A DNA stretch of 64,000 nt, from contig NZ_JAPAAF010000013.1 in the NCBI RefSeq assembly GCF_025907915.1, positions 39,344-103,343 on the forward strand. Reading direction: 5' to 3'. The DNA is from Gaoshiqia sediminis. Lineage in GTDB: Bacteria > Bacteroidota > Bacteroidia > Bacteroidales > Prolixibacteraceae. A program made the position numbers and the translations under genes. The notes under the pieces were generated by a model that was not told where the DNA came from, did not search any database, and worked only from the letters and a program-made list of their open reading frames with translations. Below, one piece after another: positions 8,797 to 18,506 of the stretch. The first letter of the stretch is position 1; every line of letters begins with the position of its first letter.

Positions 8797-10518
8797 TTAA
8801 TATATTTTGGCTGAGATGTCACGAATATAAAGCTGAAGGTTGGTTTTTCCACGGAATTCATTTTCAGCAATCGAATACAGGATGTCGAAAGGCAATCCCT
8901 GGCTGATCGCTTCGTAATGGCTGGCCTGGTTAAAAGCGATGGCCGGAAATATCGACGAGTTCCCGGTAGGTTCCACCAGGTCCAGTTTTAAATGTTCCAT
9001 GTTTCGTCCAACGCACCGGCTGGTTCCGCTGTCGAGCACATTTTCAGTCATGAAAAGCGGTGTCATATTGTGCGGGCCGAACGGTTCAAATTGCTTTAAG
9101 ATGCGGTAAAATTTCGGGGTGATTTCCGAAAGCTGAATTTTTGCATCAGCCTCCAGTATTTCAGATTGTTGCGAATCGGTAATCGAGTTTCTTACAATTT
9201 CCTCAAAACGGCGTGTAAAGGCGGGGATGTTGTCAATCTTCATGGTCAGGCCGGCGGCATACATGTGTCCGCCATACGATTCCAGCAAGTCGCTGCACTG
9301 TCCGATGGCCTCATACAGGTCAAAGTCTTTCACCGATCGGGCCGAGCCGGTAGCCAGCCCGTTCGATTCAGTCAATATCACGGTGGGACGGTAGTAGTGT
9401 TCGGTGAGGCGCGACGCCACAATTCCCACCACGCCCTTGTGCCAGTCGCGGTTGTAGAGGACGGTCGCATTACGTTCGGCCTGTATCGGGTCGTGGGCAA
9501 TCATGTCGAGCGCTTCCTGGGTGATGTCGCGGTCGAGCGTTTTACGGATTTCGTTGTACGAGTTGATTTCGTCACCCAGCCGCGTTGATTGTTCCTCGTC
9601 GGTCACCACCAGGATTTCCACCGACTTTTTGCCATGTTCAATCCGGCCCGATGCATTCAGGCGGGGGCCGATTTTAAAAACGATGTCGCTGACAGAGATG
9701 TGCTGTCCATCCAATCCCGAGAAACGGATGATGGTGCGCAGGCCCAGACTGGGGTTGCTGTTCAACTTTTTCAGCCCGTAATGGGCCAGCACCCGGTTTT
9801 CGCCGGTTACCGGAACAATGTCTGAGGCAATACTCACGACAACCAGGTCGAGCAGATCATACAGTTCAACAACAGGCACATCGTTTTTTTGGGTGTACGC
9901 CTGCAACAGCTTGAAGCCTACGCCGCAGCCCGACAATTCTTTGTACGGATAATCACAGTCCGGACGTTTGGGGTCGAGCACGGCCACTGCATTGGGAATG
10001 ATGTGATCAGGATTGTGGTGGTCGCAGATAATAAAATCGATGCCTTTCTCCTTGGCTTGTTGTATTTTGTCCACCGCTTTGATGCCGCAGTCGAGCACAA
10101 TGACCAATGAAAATTTTTCCGCGGACGCAAACTCGATGCTTCGCGGCGAAATGCCGTAGCCCTCAGAATAACGGTCAGGAATGTAATAATCGAGGTCTTT
10201 GATGCGGGTGCGCAGAAACTGGTACATCAGCGCAACCGAAGTTGTTCCGTCCACATCATAGTCGCCGTAAATCAATACTTTCTCCTGGTTGTTGATGGCC
10301 TGTTCCAAACGTTCAACAGCCTTGTCCATGTCCTTCATCAAAAACGGATCGTGTAAGTCGGAAAGCTTAGGCCTGAAAAATGACTTGGCTTCATTAAAGG
10401 AGGTGACACCCCGCTGTGCCAACAGGTTTGCAATGACCATGTTGACATTCAGTGCTGCCGATAAGTGCTTGATTACATTACTGTCGCCTTGTTGCTTTAC
10501 TTTCCAAATTTTGTCCAT
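8797..10518 (-). CDS. recJ: Single-stranded-DNA-specific exonuclease RecJ
   Basis: The 573-residue protein carries all DHH-phosphoesterase motifs in order: DYDVDG (86-91), VLDCGI (141-146), CDHHNPD (165-171) and SGCGVG (196-201). A C-terminal DHHA1-type domain follows, with the GGHMYAAG motif, and then an OB-like tail. RecJ degrades single-stranded DNA 5' to 3' in recombinational and mismatch repair in the cytoplasm. The length is normal for the family. The start is supported by a promoter-like TATCTTTG box 44 bp upstream on the same strand. Confidence 0.95.
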   Translation of the reverse strand: MDKIWKVKQQGDSNVIKHLSAALNVNMVIANLLAQRGVTSFNEAKSFFRPKLSDLHDPFLMKDMDKAVERLEQAINNQEKVLIYGDYDVDGTTSVALMYQFLRTRIKDLDYYIPDRYSEGYGISPRSIEFASAEKFSLVIVLDCGIKAVDKIQQAKEKGIDFIICDHHNPDHIIPNAVAVLDPKRPDCDYPYKELSGCGVGFKLLQAYTQKNDVPVVELYDLLDLVVVSIASDIVPVTGENRVLAHYGLKKLNSNPSLGLRTIIRFSGLDGQHISVSDIVFKIGPRLNASGRIEHGKKSVEILVVTDEEQSTRLGDEINSYNEIRKTLDRDITQEALDMIAHDPIQAERNATVLYNRDWHKGVVGIVASRLTEHYYRPTVILTESNGLATGSARSVKDFDLYEAIGQCSDLLESYGGHMYAAGLTMKIDNIPAFTRRFEEIVRNSITDSQQSEILEADAKIQLSEITPKFYRILKQFEPFGPHNMTPLFMTENVLDSGTSRCVGRNMEHLKLDLVEPTGNSSIFPAIAFNQASHYEAISQGLPFDILYSIAENEFRGKTNLQLYIRDISAKIY

Positions 10519-10561
10519 TTTGCTTGGGGCAGGAACATTTGAGTACGCTGCTTAAATTGCC

Positions 10562-10569
10562 CAAAGATA
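10562..10569 (-). promoter_or_regulatory. -7 box for recJ
   Basis: On the minus strand this reads TATCTTTG, matching the Bacteroidota TAnnTTTG -7 element, 44 bp before the recJ ATG. A TTTC lies 19 bp further upstream, a weak match to the -33 TTTG. Confidence 0.5.
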
Positions 10570-10777
10570 GAAAATGACGACCGATCTGGAAAGCAAAAAA
10601 GATGCCGGATGTGGTGTCCTGGTCTATTTAAGATGATCTTGTCCGGTGTAAATTTCATCCTTTCAAATCATTAGCCTGACAATAAAATTATCAACATAAG
10701 CCTGAAAAATACAAACAGCTGATTTAGTATGTTTTAGTTTGAGCCAGCACCTCAGTAGGGATTATTCATTTCTTTGT

Positions 10778-10785
10778 TATCTTTG
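10778..10785 (+). promoter_or_regulatory. -7 box for lysS operon
   Basis: TATCTTTG matches the Bacteroidota -7 consensus TAnnTTTG and lies 42 bp before the lysS ATG, oriented toward it. No good -33 TTTG is found at the ideal spacing (a TTTG at 10738-10741 is too far). The 308 bp recJ-lysS spacer therefore holds two divergent -7 boxes and no other feature that I can see. Confidence 0.5.
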
Positions 10786-10826
10786 CACAAATTTTTTCAA
10801 AGCAAATTCAAAACTGTAGTTCACCA

Positions 10827-12548
10827 ATGAGTATAGCAGAGCTTAGCGAGCAGGAGATGATCCGCCGGAATTCACTGGCGAAGTTGCGTGAGTTAGGAAT
10901 CGAGCCTTACCCGGCCGAAGAGTATCCGGTAAACGCAAAGGCAACGGAAATTAAAGCTGAGTTTGAACCCGAAAAGGGTAATTTTCAGGAAGTGGTGCTG
11001 GCTGGCCGTATTATGAGCCGCCGTATCATGGGTAAAGCCTCTTTTTCTGAGCTGCAGGACGATACAGGGCGCATTCAGCTCTACATCAATCGCGATGAAA
11101 TTTGCCCGGGGGAGGATAAAACCCTGTACAATGAGGTGTTCAAAAAACTAACCGACATTGGTGATTTTATCGGAGTAAAAGGTTTTGCGTTTATTACCCA
11201 GGTAGGTGAAATATCGGTTCATGTGAAAGAATTTGTGGTATTGAGCAAATCGCTGCGCCCGCTGCCTGTTGTGAAAGAAAAAGACGGCGTGGTGTACGAT
11301 GCGTTCACCGACCCCGAACAGCGCTACCGCCAACGTTATGTCGATTTGGTGGTCAATCCGCAGGTGAAAGATGTGTTCATCAAGCGCACAAAAATCATCA
11401 ATACGATGCGCGATATGTTCAACGAAAGAGGTTACCTCGAAGTTGAAACGCCCATCCTGCAAGCCATTCCTGGTGGCGCCGCTGCCCGTCCGTTTATTAC
11501 GCACCACAATGCCTTAAATATTCCGCTCTACATGCGTATTGCCAACGAGCTGTACTTGAAACGACTTATTGTTGGTGGTTTTGAAGGAGTGTACGAGTTT
11601 GCCAAAGACTTCCGCAACGAGGGCATGGACCGTACCCACAATCCGGAGTTCACCGTGATGGAAATTTACGTTGCTTACAAAGATTACAAGTGGATGATGA
11701 ATTTCACCGAAGAAATGGTGGAACGCGTGGCGCTGGCTTTGCACGGAACAACCGAAGTGAAGTTGGGCGACAAGATCATCAATTTTAAACGCCCCTTCAA
11801 GCGGGTGAGCATGTACGAGGCCATCAAAGAATATACCGGCTACGACATTGCCGGAAAAACGGAAATTGAATTACGTGAAATTTGCGTCGAACTCGACATT
11901 GAGATCGATCCGAGCATGGGCAAAGGCAAATTAATCGATGAGATATTTGGTGAGAAATGTGAGCACCATTACATCCAGCCTACGTTCATTATCGACTATC
12001 CGGTTGAGATGTCGCCGCTTACCAAGAAGCATCGCGAAAATCCGGAACTGACCGAGCGTTTCGAACTGATGGTTAACGGCAAGGAGTTGGCCAACGCCTA
12101 TTCTGAGCTGAATGACCCGATTGACCAGCGCGAACGGTTTGAAGATCAGATGAAGTTGTCGGAAAAGGGAGATGACGAAGCCATGTTTATCGATCAGGAT
12201 TTCCTGCGGGCGCTGGAATACGGCATGCCCCCAACATCAGGGATGGGAATCGGGATTGACCGGCTGACCATGTTTATGACCAACAACCTGTCGATCCAGG
12301 ATGTGTTGTTCTTCCCTCAAATGAAACCGGAGAAGAAGTTGGATGCGGATCCGGATGAAAAGTTCGAAGCCGCCGGCATTCCGTCGGAATGGGTAGATGT
12401 GGTCAAAAAAATGGGCTTCAAAAAAGTTGAAGCGCTGAAAGAAGTAAAACCCGGAAAGTTCTTTAACGATCTTTGCGGATACAACAAAAAAAATAAACTG
12501 GGATTGGAAAATCCGTCAATGGACGACGTGAAGCAGTGGCTCGCGTAA
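10827..12548 (+). CDS. lysS: Lysyl-tRNA synthetase, class II
   Basis: The 573-residue enzyme charges tRNA-Lys in the cytoplasm. An N-terminal OB fold (residues about 55-150, with [19 protein letters not shown]) is followed by the class II catalytic core: motif 2 [15 protein letters not shown] near 262-276 and motif 3 [12 protein letters not shown] near 472-483. After motif 3 there are about 90 residues, where compact bacterial LysRS end soon after. The tail contains [18 protein letters not shown] and ends MDDVKQWLA, a form seen in Bacteroidota. It heads a tight plus-strand set with gpsA (17 bp gap) and pgi (5 bp gap). Confidence 0.95.
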   Translation: MSIAELSEQEMIRRNSLAKLRELGIEPYPAEEYPVNAKATEIKAEFEPEKGNFQEVVLAGRIMSRRIMGKASFSELQDDTGRIQLYINRDEICPGEDKTLYNEVFKKLTDIGDFIGVKGFAFITQVGEISVHVKEFVVLSKSLRPLPVVKEKDGVVYDAFTDPEQRYRQRYVDLVVNPQVKDVFIKRTKIINTMRDMFNERGYLEVETPILQAIPGGAAARPFITHHNALNIPLYMRIANELYLKRLIVGGFEGVYEFAKDFRNEGMDRTHNPEFTVMEIYVAYKDYKWMMNFTEEMVERVALALHGTTEVKLGDKIINFKRPFKRVSMYEAIKEYTGYDIAGKTEIELREICVELDIEIDPSMGKGKLIDEIFGEKCEHHYIQPTFIIDYPVEMSPLTKKHRENPELTERFELMVNGKELANAYSELNDPIDQRERFEDQMKLSEKGDDEAMFIDQDFLRALEYGMPPTSGMGIGIDRLTMFMTNNLSIQDVLFFPQMKPEKKLDADPDEKFEAAGIPSEWVDVVKKMGFKKVEALKEVKPGKFFNDLCGYNKKNKLGLENPSMDDVKQWLA

Positions 12549-12565
12549 CTATTGATAACTAAGCT

Positions 12566-13561
12566 ATGTTGACTGAACCAAAAATAGCCATCATCGGGAG
12601 TGGAAGCTGGGCTACGGCTTTGGCAAAAATACTCCTGAACAATGTTGACCGCCTTAACTGGTATTTCCGGAACCCGGATAGTATCGAGCAGTTTAAACGA
12701 TTCAAACACAACCCAAACTATTTGCGTGGAATTGAGTTTGATACCGGACGGATTGATTTTTTTAGCGACATTACCGAAGTCGTTGAGCAGTCTGATGTCT
12801 TGGTGCTGGCTATTCCGTCGGCCTTTTTAGACCGCTCGTTGGCCGACCTGAAAACGAACTTCAACCACAAATACATTGTTTCGGCCATCAAGGGTATTGT
12901 TCCCGAAGGCAACCAGATTGTGGGTCAGTACCTGAATCAAAATTACAAAGTCCCTTATGAGCGTATTGGCGTGATTGCCGGCCCTTGCCATGCCGAAGAG
13001 GTTGCCCTGGAACGGTTGTCGTACCTGACGATCGCCTGCCCGGATATCAAACGTGCCCGCGATTTCGCCTTCAAGCTCGAATGCCCGTACATTCGCGCTC
13101 ATGTGTCGGACGATATTTTCGGCACCGAATATGCCTCGGTTTTGAAAAACATCATTGCCATTGCTTCCGGAATTGTGCATGGGTTGCGCTACGGCGATAA
13201 TTTTCAGGCGGTTCTGGTCGCCAACGCCATTCAGGAAATCAAACGTTTTGTGGACAAAGTACACCCCATCACCCGCGATATTAAAAGTTCTGCCTATCTG
13301 GGCGATTTGTTGGTCACCGCGTATTCGCAATTTTCCCGAAATCGTACCTTTGGTACCATGATTGGGAAAGGATATACCACCCGAACGGCCCAGCTGGAAA
13401 TGCACATGGTGGCTGAAGGGTATTATGCCACCAAGTCCATTCACGAAATCAACCAGGAGTACAAAGTAAATATTCCGATTTGTGAGGCGGTTTACAACAT
13501 CCTGTACGAAGGGGCGACACCGTCAGTTGAAATTCGTCGATTAACCGAAAAACTAAGATAA
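12566..13561 (+). CDS. gpsA: NAD(P)-dependent glycerol-3-phosphate dehydrogenase
   Basis: A 331-residue cytoplasmic enzyme that reduces dihydroxyacetone phosphate to sn-glycerol-3-phosphate for phospholipid synthesis. The N-terminal Rossmann motif is [15 protein letters not shown] (GxGxxA at 11-16). [11 protein letters not shown] and the conserved GPCHAEEVA follow, and the catalytic lysine is expected in [12 protein letters not shown]. The length is typical. It is translated immediately after lysS and 5 bp before pgi, so the three genes are probably one operon, linking translation and central sugar/lipid precursors. Confidence 0.93.
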   Translation: MLTEPKIAIIGSGSWATALAKILLNNVDRLNWYFRNPDSIEQFKRFKHNPNYLRGIEFDTGRIDFFSDITEVVEQSDVLVLAIPSAFLDRSLADLKTNFNHKYIVSAIKGIVPEGNQIVGQYLNQNYKVPYERIGVIAGPCHAEEVALERLSYLTIACPDIKRARDFAFKLECPYIRAHVSDDIFGTEYASVLKNIIAIASGIVHGLRYGDNFQAVLVANAIQEIKRFVDKVHPITRDIKSSAYLGDLLVTAYSQFSRNRTFGTMIGKGYTTRTAQLEMHMVAEGYYATKSIHEINQEYKVNIPICEAVYNILYEGATPSVEIRRLTEKLR

Positions 13562-13566
13562 TTACC

Positions 13567-14910
13567 ATGAAAAGCATTGCATTAAAATTTGATAAGACTT
13601 TCGATTTCGTATCAAAAGACGCAGTTTATGGTTATGCTGAAACAATGAAAAAGCATAATGAAGCGCTGCATAACAAAACTGGTAAAGGAAATGACTTTTT
13701 GGGATGGGTGAACCTGCCTTCATCAATTTCTGAAACAGAGCTGGCTGACTACGAAGCCACAGCCAAAGCGCTTCAGGCGAAGAAGATTGAGCTGTTTGTG
13801 GTGGTGGGTATTGGTGGTTCCTATCTGGGGGCAAAGGCCGTGGTTGATGCCCTTTCGGATAGTTTTGCCCAACTGAAGGGCGGCGACAAACCATTGATCG
13901 TTTTTGCCGGACAAAATATCAGCGAAGACTACTTGTACGAACTGCGCGAGCTGCTGAAAAACAAAGAATACGCCATGGCGGTGATTTCCAAATCGGGGAC
14001 CACAACCGAACCGGCGCTTGCTTTTCGCTTGCTGAAACAGGATATTGAAGATAAATACGGCAAGGAAGAAGCCAAATCGCGCATTGTGGCTGTCACCGAT
14101 GCTTCGCGGGGCGCCCTGCGTAAGCTGGCCGACACCGAAGGCTACAAATCATATGTAATCTCGGATGATATCGGTGGGCGCTATTCAGTCCTCACTCCGG
14201 TGGGCTTGCTGGCCATTGCCGTTGCCGGTTTCAATATCCGTGCATTGGTGCAAGGCGCTGTTGATATGGAAAAGGCAACCGGTGTGGATGTTCCTTTCGA
14301 AGAAAACCTGGCGGCTCAGTATGCTGCGGTTCGCAACGAGTTGTATAAAAACGGCAAATTGGTTGAAATCCTCGTTAATTACAATCCCAAGTTGCACTTT
14401 GTGGCCGAATGGTGGAAACAACTTTATGGAGAAAGTGAAGGCAAAGAAGGCAAAGGAATTTTCCCGGCCAGCGTTGACTTTACGTCCGACCTGCATTCGA
14501 TGGGACAATACATTCAGGAAGGCGAGCGCAAATTATTCGAGACAGTCATTTCGGTGGCCAGTCCCGACCGCGAAGTGCGCATTCCAACCGATCCCGAAAA
14601 TCTTGATGGATTGAATTTCCTGGCCAACAAACGGGTTGACGAAGTAAACAAGATGGCCGAACTGGGTACCATGATTGCCCATGTGGATGGCGGTGTTCCC
14701 AATATGCTGATCGAATTGCCGAAACTGAATGAATACTACCTGGGACAGATGATCTACTTCTTTGAGAAAGCTTGCGGCCTGAGCGGTTATACGCTTGGCG
14801 TAAATCCGTTCGACCAGCCGGGTGTTGAGGCCTATAAAAAGAATATGTTTGCCTTGCTGGAAAAACCGGGTTTTGAGGAAGAAACCAAAGCCATCAAAGC
14901 ACGTTTATAA
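13567..14910 (+). CDS. pgi: Glucose-6-phosphate isomerase
   Basis: A 447-residue protein with the PGI signatures: [19 protein letters not shown] near 77-95, [16 protein letters not shown] near 138-153, and a C-terminal segment [14 protein letters not shown] that includes a conserved active-site region. It interconverts glucose-6-phosphate and fructose-6-phosphate in the cytoplasm. The short length (about 450 rather than 550 residues) is that of the Gram-positive/Bacteroidota PGI form. It is the last gene of the lysS-gpsA-pgi set and is followed by a strong hairpin terminator. Confidence 0.95.
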   Translation: MKSIALKFDKTFDFVSKDAVYGYAETMKKHNEALHNKTGKGNDFLGWVNLPSSISETELADYEATAKALQAKKIELFVVVGIGGSYLGAKAVVDALSDSFAQLKGGDKPLIVFAGQNISEDYLYELRELLKNKEYAMAVISKSGTTTEPALAFRLLKQDIEDKYGKEEAKSRIVAVTDASRGALRKLADTEGYKSYVISDDIGGRYSVLTPVGLLAIAVAGFNIRALVQGAVDMEKATGVDVPFEENLAAQYAAVRNELYKNGKLVEILVNYNPKLHFVAEWWKQLYGESEGKEGKGIFPASVDFTSDLHSMGQYIQEGERKLFETVISVASPDREVRIPTDPENLDGLNFLANKRVDEVNKMAELGTMIAHVDGGVPNMLIELPKLNEYYLGQMIYFFEKACGLSGYTLGVNPFDQPGVEAYKKNMFALLEKPGFEEETKAIKARL

Positions 14911-14930
14911 GCAAATCAAAATATTTTTAA

Positions 14931-14965
14931 AAGGCTACTTCCAGAAACCGGGAAGTAGCCTTTTT
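14931..14965 (+). terminator. Rho-independent terminator of lysS-gpsA-pgi
   Basis: AAGGCTACTTCC (14931-14942) pairs with GGAAGTAGCCTT (14951-14962) across a short loop and is followed by a T run. The position 20 bp after the pgi stop fits intrinsic termination. Confidence 0.85.
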
Positions 14966-15008
14966 GCTTTCTGACAAGTAAAATGGATTGGCAGGTTTCA
15001 CTGCCGGC

Positions 15009-15344
15009 CTTCTTTTGAGTAAGTTCGCTTTTAAAATATAGTTCACCCTTTCAATGCACATGTGCCTCAAAAGCCTCCAATGCCTGAGGCATTTCCGGTA
15101 GGTGCAGGATAAGTTAATATGGCCTTTCCACGTGGCTATGGCATGTTGGTCACAACGTGTCGTGACCGTACCTGGCTTTCCCGTTTTAGGGCGTTTCGGA
15201 TTTTATCCGGCGTGTAAGGCCACGGTATGCCGTGGCCGGACGGGGGGTGACGACCTAAAAAGAGCAGTTTAACATCTTCTAATAGAAAGAATGGCATTTA
15301 ATTCCTAAAAGCGATTTCCATAGTCTTCTTTTGAGAAAGTTCGC
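15009..15344. repeat. Palindrome-dense non-coding spacer bounded by a 20-bp direct repeat
   Basis: The 20-mers at 15009-15028 and 15325-15344 (CTTCTTTTGAG[T/A]AAGTTCGC) differ at one base. Between them lie several exact palindromes or hairpins: GCACATGTGC (15056-15065), ATGCC-TGA-GGCAT (15080-15092), CCACGTGG (15128-15135), GGTCAC with GTGACC (15148-15153 and 15162-15167), and GGCCACGG with CCGTGGCC (15218-15225 and 15230-15237). No convincing frame is present. It could be a small non-autonomous mobile element or a structured RNA. Confidence 0.5.
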
Positions 15345-15355
15345 CAGTGCGGAAC

Positions 15356-16411
15356 TCAATACTTGTTCTTTTTCCGAAAATCTTTTACCTCACGCACCAT
15401 CCGTCCAAAGCGTTTTCCTTCTTTCTTCTTGTCCTGGATGGATTTTTCAAAATGCATGTGTTCGCGCATGAGTTTCAGGTAGCTTTCGTAAATTACCCGG
15501 TCTATCCGGTTTTCCCGGAGGGCTTCAATAACTGCGCATCCTTCTTCGTTGGTATGTTTGCAGTCTCTGAATTTACAATCTTCCGCCAGTCTTGAAATCA
15601 CCGGGAACGTTTCGTTTGTATGGTAATCATCAGAAAAGCCAACCCCAAACTCCCTCATTCCGGGTGTGTCAATAAGTAAACTGCCGTTTGGTAACCGGAA
15701 CAAATCCCGGGTGGTTGTGGTGTGTTTCCCTTTTCCTGTTGATGAACTGATTTCATTCACTTTCTGCTTCAGGTTGCCGTTTAAAATATTGATCAGCGAA
15801 CTTTTGCCAACTCCCGACGACCCGATAAACAGATAGGTCTTCTTGGGTTGGAAGATGTTGTTGGTCAGTTCTGGAATACCAGTTCCGGTTAGCGTACTGC
15901 AAAAATAAACCGGCAGGTTTCGTTGCAGTTTGTTCACTTCATTTTCAACCTCTTGTTGATTGGTAATTAAATCGGACTTGTTGAGTATGATAACCGGCTT
16001 TATGCTGCAGGCAATACATTGGGCGATGTATCTTTCCAGCCTCATCGGGTTGAAATCATGATCAAGCCCTTGTATGATGAGCGCCGAATCGATATTAGCG
16101 GCAATCACTTGCCGGGCTGTCTCCTTGCCGGGCATTTTCCGGAACAGCTCATTCGTCCGGGGTAAGATTTCGGTGATAAATCCCAGACTTTCATAGGCAA
16201 TGAATTTCACCCAATCGCCAACTTTGGGTTGTTCTTCCCGCGAAAGGCAAAATAAAAGCTTTCCGGTCAGTTCTGCATCCAATTCTCCCGAATCGGACAT
16301 GAGCAGGTAGCTTGTACCCCGAACAGAGACGACCCTGCCGATTTGGTTTGTGCTTAAGTGTGTTCGGTTATGTTTGTGGATATATTCATCCCAGCCGTAA
16401 TCTTGAATCAT
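15356..16411 (-). CDS. rsgA: Ribosome small subunit-dependent GTPase A
   Basis: A circularly permuted GTPase of 351 residues that helps late maturation of the 30S subunit. An N-terminal OB domain (IGRVVSVRGTSYLLMSDSG) is followed by the motifs in permuted order: NKSD (G4), then GSSGVGKSSL (G1), then DTPGMRE (G3). A zinc knuckle, CKFRDCKHTNEEGC, and a basic C-terminal helix complete it. I start it at the Met at 16411 (MIQDYGWDEYI), because that is where homology to the family begins. The 44 extra residues possible from 16543 are hydrophobic and unlike RsgA. Confidence 0.9.
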   Translation of the reverse strand: MIQDYGWDEYIHKHNRTHLSTNQIGRVVSVRGTSYLLMSDSGELDAELTGKLLFCLSREEQPKVGDWVKFIAYESLGFITEILPRTNELFRKMPGKETARQVIAANIDSALIIQGLDHDFNPMRLERYIAQCIACSIKPVIILNKSDLITNQQEVENEVNKLQRNLPVYFCSTLTGTGIPELTNNIFQPKKTYLFIGSSGVGKSSLINILNGNLKQKVNEISSSTGKGKHTTTTRDLFRLPNGSLLIDTPGMREFGVGFSDDYHTNETFPVISRLAEDCKFRDCKHTNEEGCAVIEALRENRIDRVIYESYLKLMREHMHFEKSIQDKKKEGKRFGRMVREVKDFRKKNKY

Positions 16412-16685
16412 TTTTAATGGTATAAAAGCGACAGAAATTGCATATAGAAGGCAATAACTAGTCTGGTCAATAAATAAGTTTACTGAAAAAGGAATAGGAG
16501 AGGTAATTGGATTTATGCGATTTCCAATTACGTTATCACACAATGATCGCGGCTGGTATGGATTTATTTGCTTTCATACGTTTGCAAAATTACAAATTAT
16601 CCGGTTGCCGGATTAGAACGATGGGAATTAATTTGGTCATGGATAATTTTTTTGGTTCGGTTTTTCTTTTCAGCGGAAATTCCAC

Positions 16686-16693
16686 TACTTTTG
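16686..16693 (+). promoter_or_regulatory. -7 box of arsR promoter
   Basis: TACTTTTG matches TAnnTTTG. A TTTC lies 19 bp upstream where a -33 TTTG would be expected. The last base is shared with the inverted repeat at 16693-16710, so a bound repressor would cover the transcription start. Confidence 0.55.
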
Positions 16694-16710
16694 TTCGTAG
16701 TTTTACGAAC
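16693..16710. promoter_or_regulatory. ArsR-type operator O1
   Basis: GTTCGTAGTTTTACGAAC is an 18-bp site with perfect 7-bp arms (GTTCGTA and TACGAAC) around a 4-bp spacer. It lies between the -7 box and the arsR ATG, the usual place for autorepression. Related sites occur at 17035 and 18507. Confidence 0.7.
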
Positions 16711-16718
16711 ACCGAATC

Positions 16719-17018
16719 ATGGAAGAAACAATTGTATTTACAGAAGAACAAGTTCAGACGGCTCGTTTTGCCAAGGCCATGGGGCATCCGGTGCGCATGT
16801 ATGTGCTCGAATTGTTGAACAAGCAGGCGTGCTGTTACAGCGGCGACTTGTCGGAGGTGCTGCCTATTGCCAAGTCAACCTTGTCGCAGCACTTAAAAGA
16901 ACTGAAGGATGCCGGATTGATCCAGGGCGAGATTGAAGCGCCCAAAATTAAATATTGCATCAACCGCGAAAACTGGGCGAAAGCGCAGGACTTGTTCAGG
17001 AGATTTTTAAATAGTTAA
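16719..17018 (+). CDS. arsR: ArsR/SmtB-family metalloregulator
   Basis: A 99-residue winged helix-turn-helix repressor. AKAMGHPVRMYVLELL is the first helical part, and KSTLSQHLKELKDAGLIQG (about 52-70) is the recognition helix and turn into the wing. Cysteines at 38, 39 and 80 are candidates for an arsenic(III)/organoarsenical site. The classical ELCVCDL metal motif is absent. It is the first gene of the plus-strand arsenical operon. The operator-like repeats before it, before arsE and before the permease suggest that it represses several promoters in the locus. Which inducer it senses is an inference from its neighbours. Confidence 0.85.
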   Translation: MEETIVFTEEQVQTARFAKAMGHPVRMYVLELLNKQACCYSGDLSEVLPIAKSTLSQHLKELKDAGLIQGEIEAPKIKYCINRENWAKAQDLFRRFLNS

Positions 17019-17034
17019 AAAATTTAGCCAGCAT

Positions 17035-17052
17035 GTTCGTTATTTTGCGAAT
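17035..17052. promoter_or_regulatory. ArsR-type operator O2 (degenerate)
   Basis: GTTCGTTATTTTGCGAAT fits GTTCGT-N6-ACGAAC with two changes, and a second GCGAAC follows at once. It sits in the 61 bp between arsR and arsE, overlapping a TTATTTTG that resembles a -7 box. Confidence 0.5.
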
Positions 17053-17079
17053 TGCGAACAGTTTTAAAAAAGAAAAAAG

Positions 17080-17343
17080 ATGGATTTTCAAAATTTAAAA
17101 CCAATTCAGATGGACATAAAAGTATTAGGAACAGGTTGCCCCAAGTGTAAGGCGCTGGAAACTGCAACCCGCGATGCAGTTGCCGAAGCAGGCATTAATG
17201 CATTGGTAACTAAAGTGGAAGATATTGTCGAAATCATGAATTATGGAGTGATGACCACGCCGGCCTTGGTGGTGGATGGGAAAATTGTGGTAAAAGGGAA
17301 AGTTCCCAGTGTAGCCGAGATCAAATCGATATTAACCAAATAA
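17080..17343 (+). CDS. Small thioredoxin-fold redox protein (ArsE-like)
   Basis: An 87-residue cytoplasmic thioredoxin-fold protein. IKVLGTGCPKCKALE carries the redox pair CPKC at 20-23, and VMTTPALVVDGKIVVKG provides the cis-Pro and the strand pair typical of the small redox-active disulfide protein family. An alternative start at 17110 (MDIKVLG) would match many homologues. I keep 17080 because the operator-like repeat ends 27 bp before it. In nitroaromatic arsenical loci, a protein of this type (ArsE) works with ArsF. Here it directly precedes arsF (2 bp gap). Its electron donor is unknown. Confidence 0.8.
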   Translation: MDFQNLKPIQMDIKVLGTGCPKCKALETATRDAVAEAGINALVTKVEDIVEIMNYGVMTTPALVVDGKIVVKGKVPSVAEIKSILTK

Positions 17344-17345
17344 CC

Positions 17346-17786
17346 ATGACCATGAAGAAGCTCACCGTTATGCTGTTGATTAGCATTTGGGCAGGAATCG
17401 TTTCTGCCAACGCTCAATGTTGCGACAACAAAGTTGCCGAACTCACTCAAACGGATGGTAGTTGCACTACACAACCCGAAGAAGACGGCGTGAAAGCATA
17501 CTACTTTCATGCCACCCGTCGTTGTGCAACCTGCCAGGCTGTCGAATCAGTCACCAAAGAGGCTTTGAAAGCTTATTACGGTGAAAAAGTACCTTTCCAA
17601 TCCATTAACCGGGAGGAAGACAACAAAAACCCACTCATCGAAAAGTATAAAGTCAGCGGACAAACCTTGTTGATCGTAAATGGGGACAAGGTGGTGAACT
17701 TAACCAACGATGCTTTCCTGAATGCCCGTACCAACCCGGAAAAGTACAAAGCAAAGCTGAAATCGACCATTGATTCAATGAAATAA
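17346..17786 (+). CDS. arsF: ArsF-family nitrophenyl-arsenical reductase subunit
   Basis: A 146-residue exported protein: the signal peptide at about 1-24 (MKKLTVMLLISIWAGIVSANA, start possibly at the Met of 17352) is followed by a Cys-rich stretch (QCCDNK) and a thioredoxin-like domain with YYFHATRRCATCQAVE, CATC at 60-63. This arrangement matches the ArsF family described from Shewanella arsEFG, where ArsE and ArsF are implicated in reducing the nitro group of compounds such as roxarsone. The signal peptide places it outside the cytoplasm. It overlaps no gene but lies 4 bp before arsG. The family name is from memory of motif and context. Confidence 0.75.
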   Translation: MTMKKLTVMLLISIWAGIVSANAQCCDNKVAELTQTDGSCTTQPEEDGVKAYYFHATRRCATCQAVESVTKEALKAYYGEKVPFQSINREEDNKNPLIEKYKVSGQTLLIVNGDKVVNLTNDAFLNARTNPEKYKAKLKSTIDSMK

Positions 17787-17790
17787 GCAC

Positions 17791-18489
17791 ATGGAGTTGT
17801 TGCAAAATTTTCTGGAGAATTCGCAATTCCCGCTGCTGTCGGCGTTTATATTGGGACTGATGACTGCCATCAGTCCCTGCCCGCTGGCCACCAACATTAC
17901 GGCAATTGGATTAATCAGCAAAGACATCGAGAGCCGAAAGAAAGTGTTTTACAATGGCTTGGTTTACACCTTTGGACGGGCAATTTCCTATACCGCTATT
18001 GGCCTGATGTTTTTCTTCGGGGCCGAACAATTCCGAATCGAAGGTATTTTTTCCACCTGGGGCGAAAAGTTGCTGGGGCCGTTGCTCATCCTGATCGGTT
18101 TGTTTATGCTTGGGGTGCTCAGTTTTAAAATTCCGGGAATCGGATCGCTGACAGAGAAAATGGAAAACCGCGCCAATAAAGGTTTCTGGGGAGTTCTGCT
18201 GCTGGGGATTGTATTCGCGCTGGCCTTTTGTCCGTACAGTGGTGTCCTGTACTTCGGCATGTTGATTCCGATGACAGTAAGCAGCGCGTCGGGTCTGTAC
18301 CTGCCGATCGCTTTTGCCTTTGCCACCGGAATTCCCGTAATCCTGTTTGCCTGGCTCATCGCTTTTTCGGTTGGTTCAATCGGAGGGGTTTACAACAAGA
18401 TGAAAACGTTCGAAACGTGGTTCCGCCGCGTCGTGGCCATACTTTTCATCGTTGTGGGGATATATTACGTGGGGGTCATGTTTATTTAA
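17791..18489 (+). CDS. arsG: ArsG-family efflux permease (CcdA/DsbD-like)
   Basis: A 232-residue membrane protein with six predicted membrane segments. MTAISPCPLATNITAIGL (Cys-Pro at 30-31) in the first segment and FALAFCPYSGVLYFGML in the fourth are the paired Cys-Pro elements of the CcdA/DsbD transmembrane fold. In arsEFG loci this subfamily is reported to export aromatic aminoarsenicals. The Cys pair also allows transmembrane electron transfer to the exported ArsF, which is an alternative or additional role. It follows arsF by 4 bp and precedes operator O3 and the second permease. Confidence 0.75.
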   Translation: MELLQNFLENSQFPLLSAFILGLMTAISPCPLATNITAIGLISKDIESRKKVFYNGLVYTFGRAISYTAIGLMFFFGAEQFRIEGIFSTWGEKLLGPLLILIGLFMLGVLSFKIPGIGSLTEKMENRANKGFWGVLLLGIVFALAFCPYSGVLYFGMLIPMTVSSASGLYLPIAFAFATGIPVILFAWLIAFSVGSIGGVYNKMKTFETWFRRVVAILFIVVGIYYVGVMFI

Positions 18490-18506
18490 AATTTTTTAAA
18501 ATGAGT

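Noticed and set aside
16412..16543. N-terminal extension of rsgA from 16543
   Set aside because: The 44 residues are hydrophobic and unlike RsgA. Homology starts at the Met at 16411.
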